The translations under genes were made by a program, and so were the position numbers. 31,167 nucleotides of DNA from MGBC163016 sp964469815. Lineage in GTDB: Bacteria > Actinomycetota > Coriobacteriia > Coriobacteriales > Eggerthellaceae. The notes beneath the pieces were generated by a model. It did no database searches. It was not told where the DNA came from and was given only the letters and a program-made list of their open reading frames with translations. Positions 1 to 8,445 of the stretch are shown one piece after another (position 1 is the first letter of the stretch; each line of letters begins with the position of its first letter). The stretch covers positions 1-31,167 of the forward strand of contig CAYXZC010000017.1 of the NCBI GenBank assembly GCA_964469815.1, written 5' to 3'.

Positions 1-1
1 C

Positions 2-2032
2 GCGAGCAAGCTAGCACAGCTCAATGAAAGTTATGGGAGCGGCACCTTAGCCTCTATGATCGGAGGCCCGCACACATCGTTTTGGCCTCTTCATAGGTTC
101 ATGTCCTTATTCGGTTCTCCGAACAACATGGGCATCGGTCAGATCTGTTGGAATCCACGTATCTGGACGGATGCGATAACATTCGGATGGACCGTAGAGG
201 CTGACATCAATGAGCTTACGAACAGCGTGTTCATCTGGGGAACCAATCCAGCCGAGTCGGACAATTCCGCCTTTTGGCGGGCGATAATGCGCATCTCAAA
301 AGATGAGACCACGCATCTTGTGGTCGTCGATCCCAGATTCACCAAGACCGCGCGCATGGCCGATCTATGGTTGGCGCCAATTCCTGGCACCGATTGCACG
401 CTCATGCTGTCGATGATCAATTGCATCATCGAGGAAGGGCTATACGATGAGGATTTCGTTGAGGAGTGGTGCGTAGGATTCGAAGAGCTGAGAGAGCATG
501 TGGAGCCTTTCACGCCGGAAGCCGCCGAAGAGGTTTGCGGTGTAAGGTCGGAAGATATAAGGCAGGCGGCACGGTGGTTTGTTGACTCTCCAAGCGCGAT
601 GGTGTCCGGTCGGGGCATCGATCAGATCGGCAGGAACGTTCTTCCCACGCACAGGGCGCGCTGCATCCTTTTCGCCATAACGGGAAATATCGACAGACCG
701 GGTGCTTGCCTTATCCTAGATAAGAGCGACTTTGTGGAAGAGGTCGATCTCGAGTGCACGTTCGTTAACTTCGATGCGCTTCAGCGATCGAGCATGAATA
801 CGGGCATCACCCCACTTCAAAGCTATTCCGGATACCTTGATGTCATGGATTCGACCGAAAAGCTCTCTCGCCGTTTGCCTGCGCGATATCTCACATCCGC
901 CCATCCTGATCTAGTCCTTAACGCCATGGAGAGAGGAGAGCCTTACCCCGTGCGCGCTCTTATTGTGGAGGCCACCAATCCGCTTTTGACCTATGCCGAT
1001 ACGCATAGGGTCTACAAAGCGCTGATGGGGCTCGATCTTCTGGTCGTCATCGATTATTACATGACACCGACAGCCGCCATCGCGGATTACGTTTTGCCGA
1101 GCGCCGGTGCCATGGAGCGAGCGACCTTCCAGGCTCATGGGGGAGTGGCGAACATCGCCTATGGCGGGGCGGCAGCGGTTTCGCCCTATTACGAGCGCAA
1201 GTGCGACTACACCATATTTCGCGAGCTGGGATGCCGGCTTGGGCAGAGCGATTCTTGGCCGCAAGCCACGTTCGAAGAGGCATGCGAGTACACCTTGGCT
1301 CCCACGGGGATGGATTGGGATGCTTATTGTGCTCTCGGGATCTGCACGCAACCGCCGCGTCCGTACAAGCATCTTGAGAAGGATGGCGAAGGTATGCAGG
1401 CGGGGTTTGCCACACCTTCGGGAAAGATAGAGCTTGCAAGCTCGGTGCTAGAAGGCATGGGAGCCGGAAGGCTTCCTGTTCCGGCACCCAATCGCAGGCT
1501 TTGTACGGATGATCTCATCTCTAAGATGGAGGCTCAGGGCTGGGTGCATATGGATCTTATCACCGGTGGGAGAAAGCAGCCCTACAATGCATCGATGTAC
1601 ATGAACAATCTGGATTTCCGCAAGAAGTACCCTTATCCTTTGGTCGAGATGAGCGCGGCGACCGCCGATAGGCTCGGGCTCGATAAAGGCGATGGGGTCA
1701 TTCTAGCCGCGGATAACGGGCAAGCCAGATTCATAGTGGATATAATCGAAATGCGCGACGATATCATCCATGCGGATTACGGTTGGTGGCATCCTGAATG
1801 GGATGTCTTCGATGGAAGGCTCGGAGGTGTGTGGGAGAGCAATATCAACACCCTTACCTCATGTTCTCTCGATCAGGCCGAACCCATGATAGGAACATGG
1901 TCGTACAACGCGCTGGATTGCATGGTCAAGCGCGATCCTTGCCCTATAAACGAGGACGCCCTTGATCTTGAGCATATCGGCAATACGCTAAGTGATTGGT
2001 GTGGGAAATGCGCTGAAGAGGATAGGGAATGA
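2..2032 (+). CDS. Molybdopterin-dependent oxidoreductase, acetylene hydratase/catechol dehydroxylase-like (5' truncated by window edge)
   Basis: The frame is open from base 2, before the first ATG at 56, so the gene begins upstream and this is its C-terminal 676 residues. Missing are the N-terminal [4Fe-4S] Cys motif and first pterin-contacting region. Visible are a FGSPN segment followed by GQICWNPR (Cys at 146-148), where this superfamily places the protein ligand of Mo or W; WGTNPAES and VVDPRFTKTA nucleotide-binding loops; GRGIDQIG; and a C-terminal molydop_binding domain with YGWWHPEW and GVWESNIN, which I associate with the acetylene hydratase-like branch. That branch includes gut catechol dehydroxylases. 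Such enzymes carry bis-MGD and catalyse two-electron or hydration reactions; the substrate cannot be read here. No electron-transfer subunit follows directly, though one could lie upstream. The mod and moa genes later in the window fit a cell that relies on such enzymes. Superfamily is certain; branch is an inference. Confidence 0.9.
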   Translation, partial: ASKLAQLNESYGSGTLASMIGGPHTSFWPLHRFMSLFGSPNNMGIGQICWNPRIWTDAITFGWTVEADINELTNSVFIWGTNPAESDNSAFWRAIMRISKDETTHLVVVDPRFTKTARMADLWLAPIPGTDCTLMLSMINCIIEEGLYDEDFVEEWCVGFEELREHVEPFTPEAAEEVCGVRSEDIRQAARWFVDSPSAMVSGRGIDQIGRNVLPTHRARCILFAITGNIDRPGACLILDKSDFVEEVDLECTFVNFDALQRSSMNTGITPLQSYSGYLDVMDSTEKLSRRLPARYLTSAHPDLVLNAMERGEPYPVRALIVEATNPLLTYADTHRVYKALMGLDLLVVIDYYMTPTAAIADYVLPSAGAMERATFQAHGGVANIAYGGAAAVSPYYERKCDYTIFRELGCRLGQSDSWPQATFEEACEYTLAPTGMDWDAYCALGICTQPPRPYKHLEKDGEGMQAGFATPSGKIELASSVLEGMGAGRLPVPAPNRRLCTDDLISKMEAQGWVHMDLITGGRKQPYNASMYMNNLDFRKKYPYPLVEMSAATADRLGLDKGDGVILAADNGQARFIVDIIEMRDDIIHADYGWWHPEWDVFDGRLGGVWESNINTLTSCSLDQAEPMIGTWSYNALDCMVKRDPCPINEDALDLEHIGNTLSDWCGKCAEEDRE

Positions 2033-2155
2033 TAGGGGATGGCCTTTTTGCCGACTGCGCTTCGCCTTGTGCGCGGTGGGGTTTGGTTCTCGATCAAGGC
2101 GGTGTTTTCGGGTAGGTTGAATCGTTGATGCATGATGCAGGAAGAAAGGTTGAAT

Positions 2156-3028
2156 ATGTCAGATAAAGGGGTAAAGAAAGAGGCGCTACTTGTCTTCAGC
2201 AAACCGCCGGTTCCTGGTACGGTGAAGACGCGTCTTACGGAAAAGCATGGTGGATTCCTAACGGACAAGCAGGCGGCGGATTTCTTCAAGTTGTGCTTGT
2301 ATGATGTATGCGAGGCGTGCATGCATACCTTGATCGAGCTGCAATATGAGAATGACGAGCTCGTGAAGGCCGATCCGGATGCGCAGAAGATACAGTACGA
2401 TTTCTTCATATCCACGACGCCCGCGAGCAATCTCGATATCATGAAGGAGACCTTCGATGCCATTGGTCCTTGGCCGATGGAGATCCATTACCTTACGGAT
2501 AAGGGTGCTACCTTCGATGACCATTTCGATGATGCCTTCGCGCAGATATTCGCCATGGGATACGATGACATCGTGTCGGTGGGAGGCGATATCCCGACGA
2601 TGCCCAAATCTCACATATCGCAGGCATTCCAATGGTTGCAGTACTTCCAAGAACTCGGAACCCCCGGATTCGTTCAGGCTCCGTGCCAGGAATGCGGCAC
2701 TTCGCTCGTAGGGTTCTCGCACAATACCCCGATCGACCATCAGGGCGTGTACTACAACATGGATGGAGTGCCGGCGCTCGATGCGTATGTCGCCAAGCTC
2801 AAAGAGAAGGATATCCCTAGCGCATACTTTTCTCCGGTGGCCGACATCGATGAGAAGACGGATCTTGCTCATGCCATATCATGCATGCGCGCTATCGAGG
2901 AGGCGGCAAAGTATCAGCCTGATCTTTTCGTACCGAAGCGCGTGCTCACGTGGGTTGGTCTGATGGGGATCTCGGTATCCACTCCTCCCAACGAGGAGCA
3001 TGATCCCAGGCAGTATATCGATAATTGA
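2156..3028 (+). CDS. DUF2064 / TIGR04282-type glycosyltransferase-like protein (GT-A fold)
   Basis: A 290-residue soluble protein. Residues 11-27 carry LVFSKPPVPGTVKTRLT, the hallmark of the DUF2064 family (rSAM/selenodomain-associated transferase 1), a GT-A fold resembling nucleotidyl and sugar transferases. A later VSVGGDIPTMP corresponds to the acidic metal/nucleotide-binding motif, preceded by an Asp-rich DDHFDDAF. The start at 2156 is chosen because AGGAAGAAAGG (2139-2149) sits 6 bases upstream; an in-frame ATG at 2132 would place that site inside the gene. It is 27 bases before the radical SAM gene and probably co-transcribed. The family is repeatedly found beside radical SAM genes, so it probably prepares or transfers a nucleotide-activated group for the same unknown product. 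Donor and acceptor are unknown. Confidence 0.82.
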   Translation: MSDKGVKKEALLVFSKPPVPGTVKTRLTEKHGGFLTDKQAADFFKLCLYDVCEACMHTLIELQYENDELVKADPDAQKIQYDFFISTTPASNLDIMKETFDAIGPWPMEIHYLTDKGATFDDHFDDAFAQIFAMGYDDIVSVGGDIPTMPKSHISQAFQWLQYFQELGTPGFVQAPCQECGTSLVGFSHNTPIDHQGVYYNMDGVPALDAYVAKLKEKDIPSAYFSPVADIDEKTDLAHAISCMRAIEEAAKYQPDLFVPKRVLTWVGLMGISVSTPPNEEHDPRQYIDN

Positions 3029-3055
3029 TCCTGATAGGCTAAAACGGAGGTGGGA

Positions 3056-4354
3056 ATGACAAAGCGTCTTCTGCATAAGACCGGCGCACTGTGCCCGACA
3101 TGTCTGAAAGAATACCCGGCAGAGGTCTACGCCGATGATGATAACGTCGTTTGGATGACGCGCGAATGCCCTGATCATGGGCGCCTGGATACGCGCATGT
3201 GGCCGGATGCCGATCACTATGAATGGTTGCGCAGCGAAGCATTCCCAAAGACGAAACCGCAGAACACCGAACCTATAAGCGATGCATGCCCGTTCGGGTG
3301 CGGAACATGCGCTCGTCACGAGCGACGTGGCACGCTCCTTGAGATCGAGGTCACGAGGAATTGCAACCTGCATTGCCCGGTTTGCTTCGCAAGTGCTGAG
3401 AATGGCGATGATGATCCGACACTCGATGAGATCCGGGCGATGTATCAGGTCATAGCCGATGCTGTCGGAACCGATGGTGCTGTTCAGATAACTGGCGGTG
3501 AGCCTACAACACGCAAGGATCTGAAGGACATCATCTACATGGGTCGCCAGATGGGATTCTGGGGGATCGAGATCAACACGAACGGTCTTGTGATCTCGTC
3601 TGTTCCGGGATATCTTGAGGATCTGGTCGGAGCAGGCCTTACCGGGGTCTACCTTTCCTTCGATGGCCTTACGGGTGATGTATACGAGGCCACTTGCGGG
3701 CGAGACATCCTGGATGTGAAGTTGCGCGCCATCGAGCGCTGCCGCGAGGTCGGCATCCAAGTTGTGCTATCCGTAGCGGTGGTCTCCGGAGTGAACGACC
3801 AGCAGATCGGCGATATCCTGCGTTTCGCCCTTGAGAATTCCGATGTCGTTGCAGGTTTGGCTTTGCAACCGGCTTTCACATCCGGGCGCTTCGATGCTAC
3901 GCGAGCTATCCCGATGTCCTCAGGCGATGTCATCTTCAGCTTGGCGGAGCAATCCGAGGGGCTTTTGGATGTTAAGGACATCTGGCCGCTCGGTTGTTCG
4001 AATCCGCTGTGCGATACGGGCGTTTTCCTCGTGAAGAGCGATGATGCCGAGCATGAAAGCGGATTCTATCCGGCAAGCAGACGTATGACGATGGAGGAAT
4101 ATGCGAAAGGGTATAGTCCTGATTCACCGCAAGGATCCGTATTCCTCGATATCCTTTACAAGAAAGGCGTGGAGGTGAAGACGGGGCTTTCGGTCATCAT
4201 CATGAACTACATGGATGCGGTGAGCATGGATACCCAGCGACTTCGCGAATGCTCGATGATGGTGACGGTGCCCGATGGGCGTGCGATCCCGTTCTGTTCG
4301 TATCATCTTACGAACACAGCGGGAGAGCGGATATATTCCCCCTGGTGCAAGTAG
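3056..4354 (+). CDS. Radical SAM protein, TrsS/Tes-like, with N-terminal zinc-ribbon-like Cys pairs
   Basis: 432 residues. In order: a Cys-rich head (LCPTC at 12-16 and ECPDHG at 37-42), a second Cys group (C78, C82, C85), then the radical SAM motif CNLHCPVC (C103, C107, C110) that holds the SAM-cleaving [4Fe-4S] cluster, ITGGEPTTR for SAM binding, and a C-terminal CSMMVTVPDGRAIPFCSYH segment that may bind metal or another cluster. The layout matches the family annotated as radical SAM (seleno)protein TrsS and, more distantly, the tetraether lipid synthase (Tes)/MJ0619 clade. No internal in-frame TGA is seen, so this copy is not a selenoprotein. ATG 3056 is used because GGAGG (3046-3050) lies 5 bases upstream; a GTG at 3050 would overlap that site. 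The stop overlaps the Shine-Dalgarno of the next gene. Substrate unknown. Confidence 0.85.
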   Translation: MTKRLLHKTGALCPTCLKEYPAEVYADDDNVVWMTRECPDHGRLDTRMWPDADHYEWLRSEAFPKTKPQNTEPISDACPFGCGTCARHERRGTLLEIEVTRNCNLHCPVCFASAENGDDDPTLDEIRAMYQVIADAVGTDGAVQITGGEPTTRKDLKDIIYMGRQMGFWGIEINTNGLVISSVPGYLEDLVGAGLTGVYLSFDGLTGDVYEATCGRDILDVKLRAIERCREVGIQVVLSVAVVSGVNDQQIGDILRFALENSDVVAGLALQPAFTSGRFDATRAIPMSSGDVIFSLAEQSEGLLDVKDIWPLGCSNPLCDTGVFLVKSDDAEHESGFYPASRRMTMEEYAKGYSPDSPQGSVFLDILYKKGVEVKTGLSVIIMNYMDAVSMDTQRLRECSMMVTVPDGRAIPFCSYHLTNTAGERIYSPWCK

Positions 4355-4361
4355 GAGAATA

Positions 4362-5339
4362 ATGGCTGAATACAAGATAACCAACGACGCTGACAGGTGC
4401 ATGCGATGCGGGCTCTGCGTTGCATTCTGCCCGATCCCTGGGGTTCTAGAGGTCGGGGAGGACGGACGTCCCAATGTTGTGGATGCCGATCCTTGTGTGG
4501 GCTGCCAGACTTGTTCGGGTAACTGTCCCGTGCGTGCTATCTCTGTCGAAGCGATAGGCGATGCCACATTCGACCCGTTCGAGGATGAGGATCGCGCAGA
4601 TCCCATCTCGAAGGATAAGCAGAGGCATTACGCTGACCTGCAGAAGACCATCATGGAGAAGCTTGGTCTTCGCTGGCAGCCGGTGGCGGTAAGCCTGATC
4701 GAGAAGGATGAGGCTCTTCCCGATGTGCCAATGCCCTCTGAGAACCTACGATTCTGCCAAGCGATGATGGCCGCAAGGCGCGGTTCTTCCATCCTCATGC
4801 CGCCTTTCCGCCATTCATGCCCTGACGGTACGTCCATATTCGGCATGACAGGCGTGCCCGAGAAGCTTGCAACAGGTGAGATCTACGTGCTATTCCACAA
4901 GGTCGTGGATGCGGAAGCCGCAGCGCGTATGGTGGCAGAGCGACCAACGCTTCCCGCGAACAGCCGTCGTGCGACCTACGTGGCGCCGCGTGCGAAGACG
5001 GTGCGCGATCCGGAGGTTGTTGTCATCACGGGTACGCCCGAGCAGATGATGTGGCTGTGCATGTCCATGAGCTACTATGATGGGCATCGTTTCGATTTCG
5101 CGGCCAGCGGTTTCAATTCGATGTGCGTGGAGGCCGTGCTTATTCCCATGGAGAAGGACGAGCCGAACATCACGTTCGGCTGCTACGGATGCCGGGCTGC
5201 TACCGATGTCGATGAGAACATGATGTTCATGGGAGTTCCGGTGAACAGGTTTGAGACCATCGCACAGGGTCTGACGGAACTGGCGAAGAAGGCCATCCCC
5301 GATTCCCGCAACAAGATATATGTCGAACCCATCATGTAG
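4362..5339 (+). CDS. 2[4Fe-4S] ferredoxin domain fused to DUF169 domain
   Basis: 325 residues. The N-terminus has two classical [4Fe-4S] motifs: C13-C16-C19-C23 and C45-C48-C51-C55, the latter followed by Pro. After a linker, residues from about 85 to the end form a DUF169 (COG2043) domain recognised by WQPVAVSL, RFCQAMMAAR, HSCPDG, MCVEA and GCYGCRAATD; several of its Cys look placed for metal binding. ATG 4362 is chosen over an in-frame ATG at 4275 because AGGAG (4353-4357) sits 4 bases upstream and the longer start would run 80 bases into the radical SAM gene. The 7-base gap implies translational coupling. A likely role is electron supply or redox partner to the radical SAM enzyme; DUF169 itself has no established function. 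A convergent GNAT gene follows. Confidence 0.85.
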   Translation: MAEYKITNDADRCMRCGLCVAFCPIPGVLEVGEDGRPNVVDADPCVGCQTCSGNCPVRAISVEAIGDATFDPFEDEDRADPISKDKQRHYADLQKTIMEKLGLRWQPVAVSLIEKDEALPDVPMPSENLRFCQAMMAARRGSSILMPPFRHSCPDGTSIFGMTGVPEKLATGEIYVLFHKVVDAEAAARMVAERPTLPANSRRATYVAPRAKTVRDPEVVVITGTPEQMMWLCMSMSYYDGHRFDFAASGFNSMCVEAVLIPMEKDEPNITFGCYGCRAATDVDENMMFMGVPVNRFETIAQGLTELAKKAIPDSRNKIYVEPIM

Positions 5340-5396
5340 AGGGTTTAATCAATTGATTCATCAAACTCTGACGCTGCGGTTCACGTGGGCGCGTGC

Positions 5397-5828
5397 TTAT
5401 TTCCGGGATATCCTCATGGGGTACGGGTCGCATTCATCGCGCCAAGTGCAGCTGTCGCAATCCTCCGAGAAGCCGTGCTCTATCGCATCCCAGTCACAAG
5501 GCGCAAAACCGAGTGCTTCGTAGAACCCGCGTGATGCACCGCGCGAGACCAGCTTGAGCTCTCCATGCTCGTCAAGCGCATGCTCGATGAGCGCACGCCC
5601 GACGCCGTATCCGCGCCAGGGCGCATACGTTACGATGGGGTATACGTTCGCAACACCTTCGCTATCGAGCACGATGCGTATGAATCCGACAGGAATATCA
5701 TCGCCGTTCACGGCGACTGTGACCCCATCGACATCGGGGATGTTGTCCATCCCCTCTGCGAATGCATACGAATCGAGGAGCTCTTTATCCTCGGGTCTTG
5801 CGCCCCTTAATGTGAAGAGTTCATCCAT
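5397..5828 (-). CDS. GNAT family N-acetyltransferase with C-terminal Cys cluster
   Basis: 143 residues with the GNAT order: beta strands around GFIRIVLD, then the acetyl-CoA-binding loop in YAPWRGYGVGRALIEHAL (R-G-Y-G-V-G), and the closing SRGASRGFYEALGF helix. It would transfer an acetyl group from acetyl-CoA to an amine; the acceptor cannot be deduced. After the fold, four Cys in a C-x12-C-x2-C-x5-C pattern form a short tail that may bind zinc or iron. No good Shine-Dalgarno precedes the ATG at 5828, so the start is less certain. It runs convergently with the DUF169 gene and lies 50 bases downstream of the padR-type gene on the same strand, so both may share a transcript. Confidence 0.8.
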   Translation of the reverse strand: MDELFTLRGARPEDKELLDSYAFAEGMDNIPDVDGVTVAVNGDDIPVGFIRIVLDSEGVANVYPIVTYAPWRGYGVGRALIEHALDEHGELKLVSRGASRGFYEALGFAPCDWDAIEHGFSEDCDSCTWRDECDPYPMRISRK

Positions 5829-5878
5829 GGCTATCCGGTACTAATGCGAAGCCCTATTAAAGCCCTAGTGAGGTTAGA

Positions 5879-6325
5879 TCATTGTTGTGAGCTGTTATGG
5901 GCGCAATCCGGAACAGGGGGAACATCGATACCGAGAGCTGTGGACGCTTGGGCGCGCAGCTCTTCGATCGTCAGCTCATAGCATGCGAGCGCATCGATCC
6001 AACGGCGCAGGCAATGAAGACCCTTGTCCGTCAATGTGAACATGCGCCTTGCTGCTCCTTGTTGGGGCATGTTCCACTCCGATGTCACAAGACCGGTTTC
6101 CTCCATTCGCTTCAGCGCTCTGTAGACTCCGGTGGCATCGGGCTTCCTTCCGCCGAACATCGGTGAATCAGCTGCCTTTTGCACGATGATGTAACCATGC
6201 ATAGGCTCGCCGGACTGCGCGAGCAACGTAAGGATCGTTGGCTGTGATAAACGGCTTAGCGATCTGCCGAGTTCTGCACATTCTTCGAGATCCTCATCGG
6301 ATTTCGGATGGCACATATTCCACAT
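5879..6325 (-). CDS. PadR-family transcriptional regulator
   Basis: 148 residues. A winged helix-turn-helix of PadR type is clear: TILTLLAQSGEPMHGYIIV begins it, ATGVYRALKRMEETGLV is the recognition region, and RRMFTLTDKG is the wing. The C-terminal helix (residues about 105-130) would dimerise. PadR proteins are usually repressors released by a small molecule. The N-terminus before the fold has two Cys (CHPKSDEDLEEC), which might sense redox or metal. AAGGA lies about 6 bases before the ATG on the minus strand. It is divergent from glmS, with an inverted repeat in between, and may control itself, the GNAT gene or nearby operons. The true target is unknown. Confidence 0.85.
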   Translation of the reverse strand: MWNMCHPKSDEDLEECAELGRSLSRLSQPTILTLLAQSGEPMHGYIIVQKAADSPMFGGRKPDATGVYRALKRMEETGLVTSEWNMPQQGAARRMFTLTDKGLHCLRRWIDALACYELTIEELRAQASTALGIDVPPVPDCAHNSSQQ

Positions 6326-6352
6326 TTTTCATCCTTGCTCTTGGTCTGAAAC

Positions 6353-6389
6353 ATAATGAGATTATCGCACAGTATTAACAAAGTGAGAA
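6353..6389 (-). promoter_or_regulatory. Predicted promoter of the padR gene with overlapping inverted repeat
   Basis: On the minus strand TTCTCA (6389-6384) and GATAAT (6366-6361) are separated by 17 bases, a plausible sigma-70 promoter. The perfect repeat ATAAT-GAG-ATTAT (6353-6365) overlaps the -10 box and start site, and a looser palindrome (ATTATCGCAC / GTGAGAATAAT) spans the promoter. This would suit autorepression by the PadR protein. Inferred from sequence only. Confidence 0.4.
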
Positions 6390-6502
6390 TAATTCAATTT
6401 CGGAAAGTTTCATGATCGGGATCGTCCGTCAAGTCATTGTCATATGTTGCAACAGCGATCCATGGATTAAAATGTCCTAAACACCGATGGAGAGGTATTT
6501 CT

Positions 6503-8434
6503 ATGTGCGGAATAGTTGGATATACGGGAACCCGCGATTCAAAGGACATCTTGATAGGTGGCCTTAAGCGTTTGGAGTACCGCGGCTATGATTCTGCCGG
6601 GATCGCGCTCGGTAACGAAAGCGGGATAGAATCCGTCTGTCGCAAAGGCCGTGTCATCGACCTTGAGCAGACGATATCGGGGATGCAGCTTGAAGGTGCC
6701 TGTGGGATCGGCCACACTCGATGGGCAACGCATGGAACGCCGTCTGAGGCCAATGCTCACCCGCATCTTTCATGCGAAGGCGATATCGCGATAGTCCACA
6801 ACGGCATAATCGAGAACTTCATGGAGCTTCGCGAAGAGCTGGAGGGTCGAGGTCATACGTTTCGTAGCCAGACCGATTCCGAGGTCATAGCGCACCTTGT
6901 CGAAGAGGCATATGCCGAGCTTGCATTCGATGATTCCGCATCGGATGCCATAGCCGATGCTGAGGGCAAGCGTCTCGACCGCACGTCCGACGAGCTCGTA
7001 TCGTCAGGCAAGCCTTCGATCTTGGCGCAGGCTGTGTCCCGTGCCGCTGAACGCCTTATCGGCTCTTACGGTCTTGCCGCTATCACATCCCATGAGCCCG
7101 GCATCATCGTTGCCACGCGAAAGGATTCCCCGCTCGTGGTGGGTCACGCGCCTGATGGATCTTATCTCGCATCCGACATGATCGCCCTTCTCGATGCCAC
7201 GCGCGATCTTCTCGTTTTGGAGGATGGTCAGGTAGCGGAGCTCACACCGAATGAGATAGTGCTTTTCCAAGATACGATGGATGGTCTTGAGCGGGTGAAC
7301 TTCGAGACAGCCCATATCGATTGGAGCGTCGACAGCGCCGAGAAAGGCGGATACGCCGACTTCATGTTGAAGGAGATACATGAGCAGCCGCGCGTCATCC
7401 GTGATACGCTAGCCGGCAGGCTCGTGGGAGATCGGATCATAATCGATGAGCTCGGGCTTTCTAGCGAAGAGCTCAATCTGATCGATCGCGTATACATCAT
7501 CGCCTGCGGAACCAGCTATCATGCCGGTCTTATCGCGAAGAATCTCATCGAGCGTTGGGCTCAGATCCCCACCGAGGTGGAAGTGGCCAGTGAATTCCGC
7601 TATCGCAATCCCATCATCACACCCACGACGCTCGTGGTTGCGGTGTCGCAATCGGGCGAGACCGCCGATACCCTGGCCGCTATCCGCGATGCGCGCATAA
7701 AAGGCGCCCGGGTGTTCGGGATCACGAATGTTGTCGGATCTCCGGTCGCACGCGAATCGGATGGCGTCATCTATACGAAGGCCAACAAAGAGATAGCCGT
7801 CGCATCCACCAAGAGCTTCTTGGGTCAAGTCGTGTCGCTCACGCTCTTGGCTCTCTTGCTGGCGCAGGTGAAGGGCAAGCTCACAACAGGCCAGATCAGG
7901 TTGCTGTTCAGCGAATTGGCCGACACCGCTGAGCAGGTCGAGCAGATCCTTACCGATACCACCGACATCGACAAGGCGGCTCTTGCCTGCAAGGACGCGA
8001 AGAGCGCGCTGTTCATCGGGCGTGGGATGGGGGCTGCCACCGCCACGGAAGGAGCGCTGAAGCTCAAGGAGATCAGCTATCTTCATGCGGAGGCTTATCC
8101 GGCCGGCGAGATGAAGCACGGGCCGATAGCGCTCATCGATGAGGGTTTTCCCGTCATCGCTATAGTCACGAAGAGTCCAACATACGAGAAGGTGCTATCC
8201 AACCTGCAGGAGAGCAAAGCGCGCGGAGCCATGGTCGTTGCCATAGCCACGCAAGGTGATGACGAGATCAAGAAGTTTGCCGACCATGTCATATACATCC
8301 CGAAGGTGCGTGATGAATTCAGCCCGATCACCGCAAGCGTGCCGCTGCAGCTGTTCGCCCGCGCTATCGCGGTGGAGCGTGGGTGCGATGTGGATCAGCC
8401 CCGCAACCTTGCCAAATCGGTGACCGTGGAATAG
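6503..8434 (+). CDS. glmS: Glutamine--fructose-6-phosphate aminotransferase (isomerising)
   Basis: Makes glucosamine-6-phosphate from fructose-6-phosphate and glutamine, the entry to UDP-GlcNAc and peptidoglycan. The start at 6503 gives MCGIVGYTG, so Met removal exposes the catalytic Cys; GGAGAGG (6489-6495) is 7 bases upstream, and an in-frame ATG at 6437 is rejected. The glutaminase domain shows HTRWATHG (71-78) and HNGIIENF around residue 100. Two SIS domains follow, with CGTSYHAG, SQSGETADTLAA, STKSF and RGMGAATATEGALKLKE, and it ends in LAKSVTVE as usual. At 643 residues it is about 30 longer than the Escherichia coli enzyme (609), mainly because of an acidic insertion at about residues 138-172 in the glutaminase domain. 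No glmS ribozyme precedes it. It heads a glmS-acpS-nnrD set. Confidence 0.97.
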   Translation: MCGIVGYTGTRDSKDILIGGLKRLEYRGYDSAGIALGNESGIESVCRKGRVIDLEQTISGMQLEGACGIGHTRWATHGTPSEANAHPHLSCEGDIAIVHNGIIENFMELREELEGRGHTFRSQTDSEVIAHLVEEAYAELAFDDSASDAIADAEGKRLDRTSDELVSSGKPSILAQAVSRAAERLIGSYGLAAITSHEPGIIVATRKDSPLVVGHAPDGSYLASDMIALLDATRDLLVLEDGQVAELTPNEIVLFQDTMDGLERVNFETAHIDWSVDSAEKGGYADFMLKEIHEQPRVIRDTLAGRLVGDRIIIDELGLSSEELNLIDRVYIIACGTSYHAGLIAKNLIERWAQIPTEVEVASEFRYRNPIITPTTLVVAVSQSGETADTLAAIRDARIKGARVFGITNVVGSPVARESDGVIYTKANKEIAVASTKSFLGQVVSLTLLALLLAQVKGKLTTGQIRLLFSELADTAEQVEQILTDTTDIDKAALACKDAKSALFIGRGMGAATATEGALKLKEISYLHAEAYPAGEMKHGPIALIDEGFPVIAIVTKSPTYEKVLSNLQESKARGAMVVAIATQGDDEIKKFADHVIYIPKVRDEFSPITASVPLQLFARAIAVERGCDVDQPRNLAKSVTVE

Positions 8435-8445
8435 GGGTGTGCAAG

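Noticed and set aside
2879..3760. 293-residue minus-strand ORF across the DUF2064 and radical SAM genes
   Set aside because: It overlaps two well-supported genes on the other strand and has no recognisable motifs.
3056..4354. Selenoprotein form of the TrsS-like radical SAM gene
   Set aside because: Some relatives use selenocysteine, but no in-frame TGA or nearby SECIS-like need is seen; the reading frame is uninterrupted.
6437..6502. Longer N-terminus for GlmS
   Set aside because: The enzyme needs Cys as its first residue after Met removal, so the start must be 6503, which also has the ribosome site.
7409..8119. 236-residue antisense ORF in glmS
   Set aside because: Opposite-strand shadow of a strongly conserved gene with no family resemblance or ribosome site.
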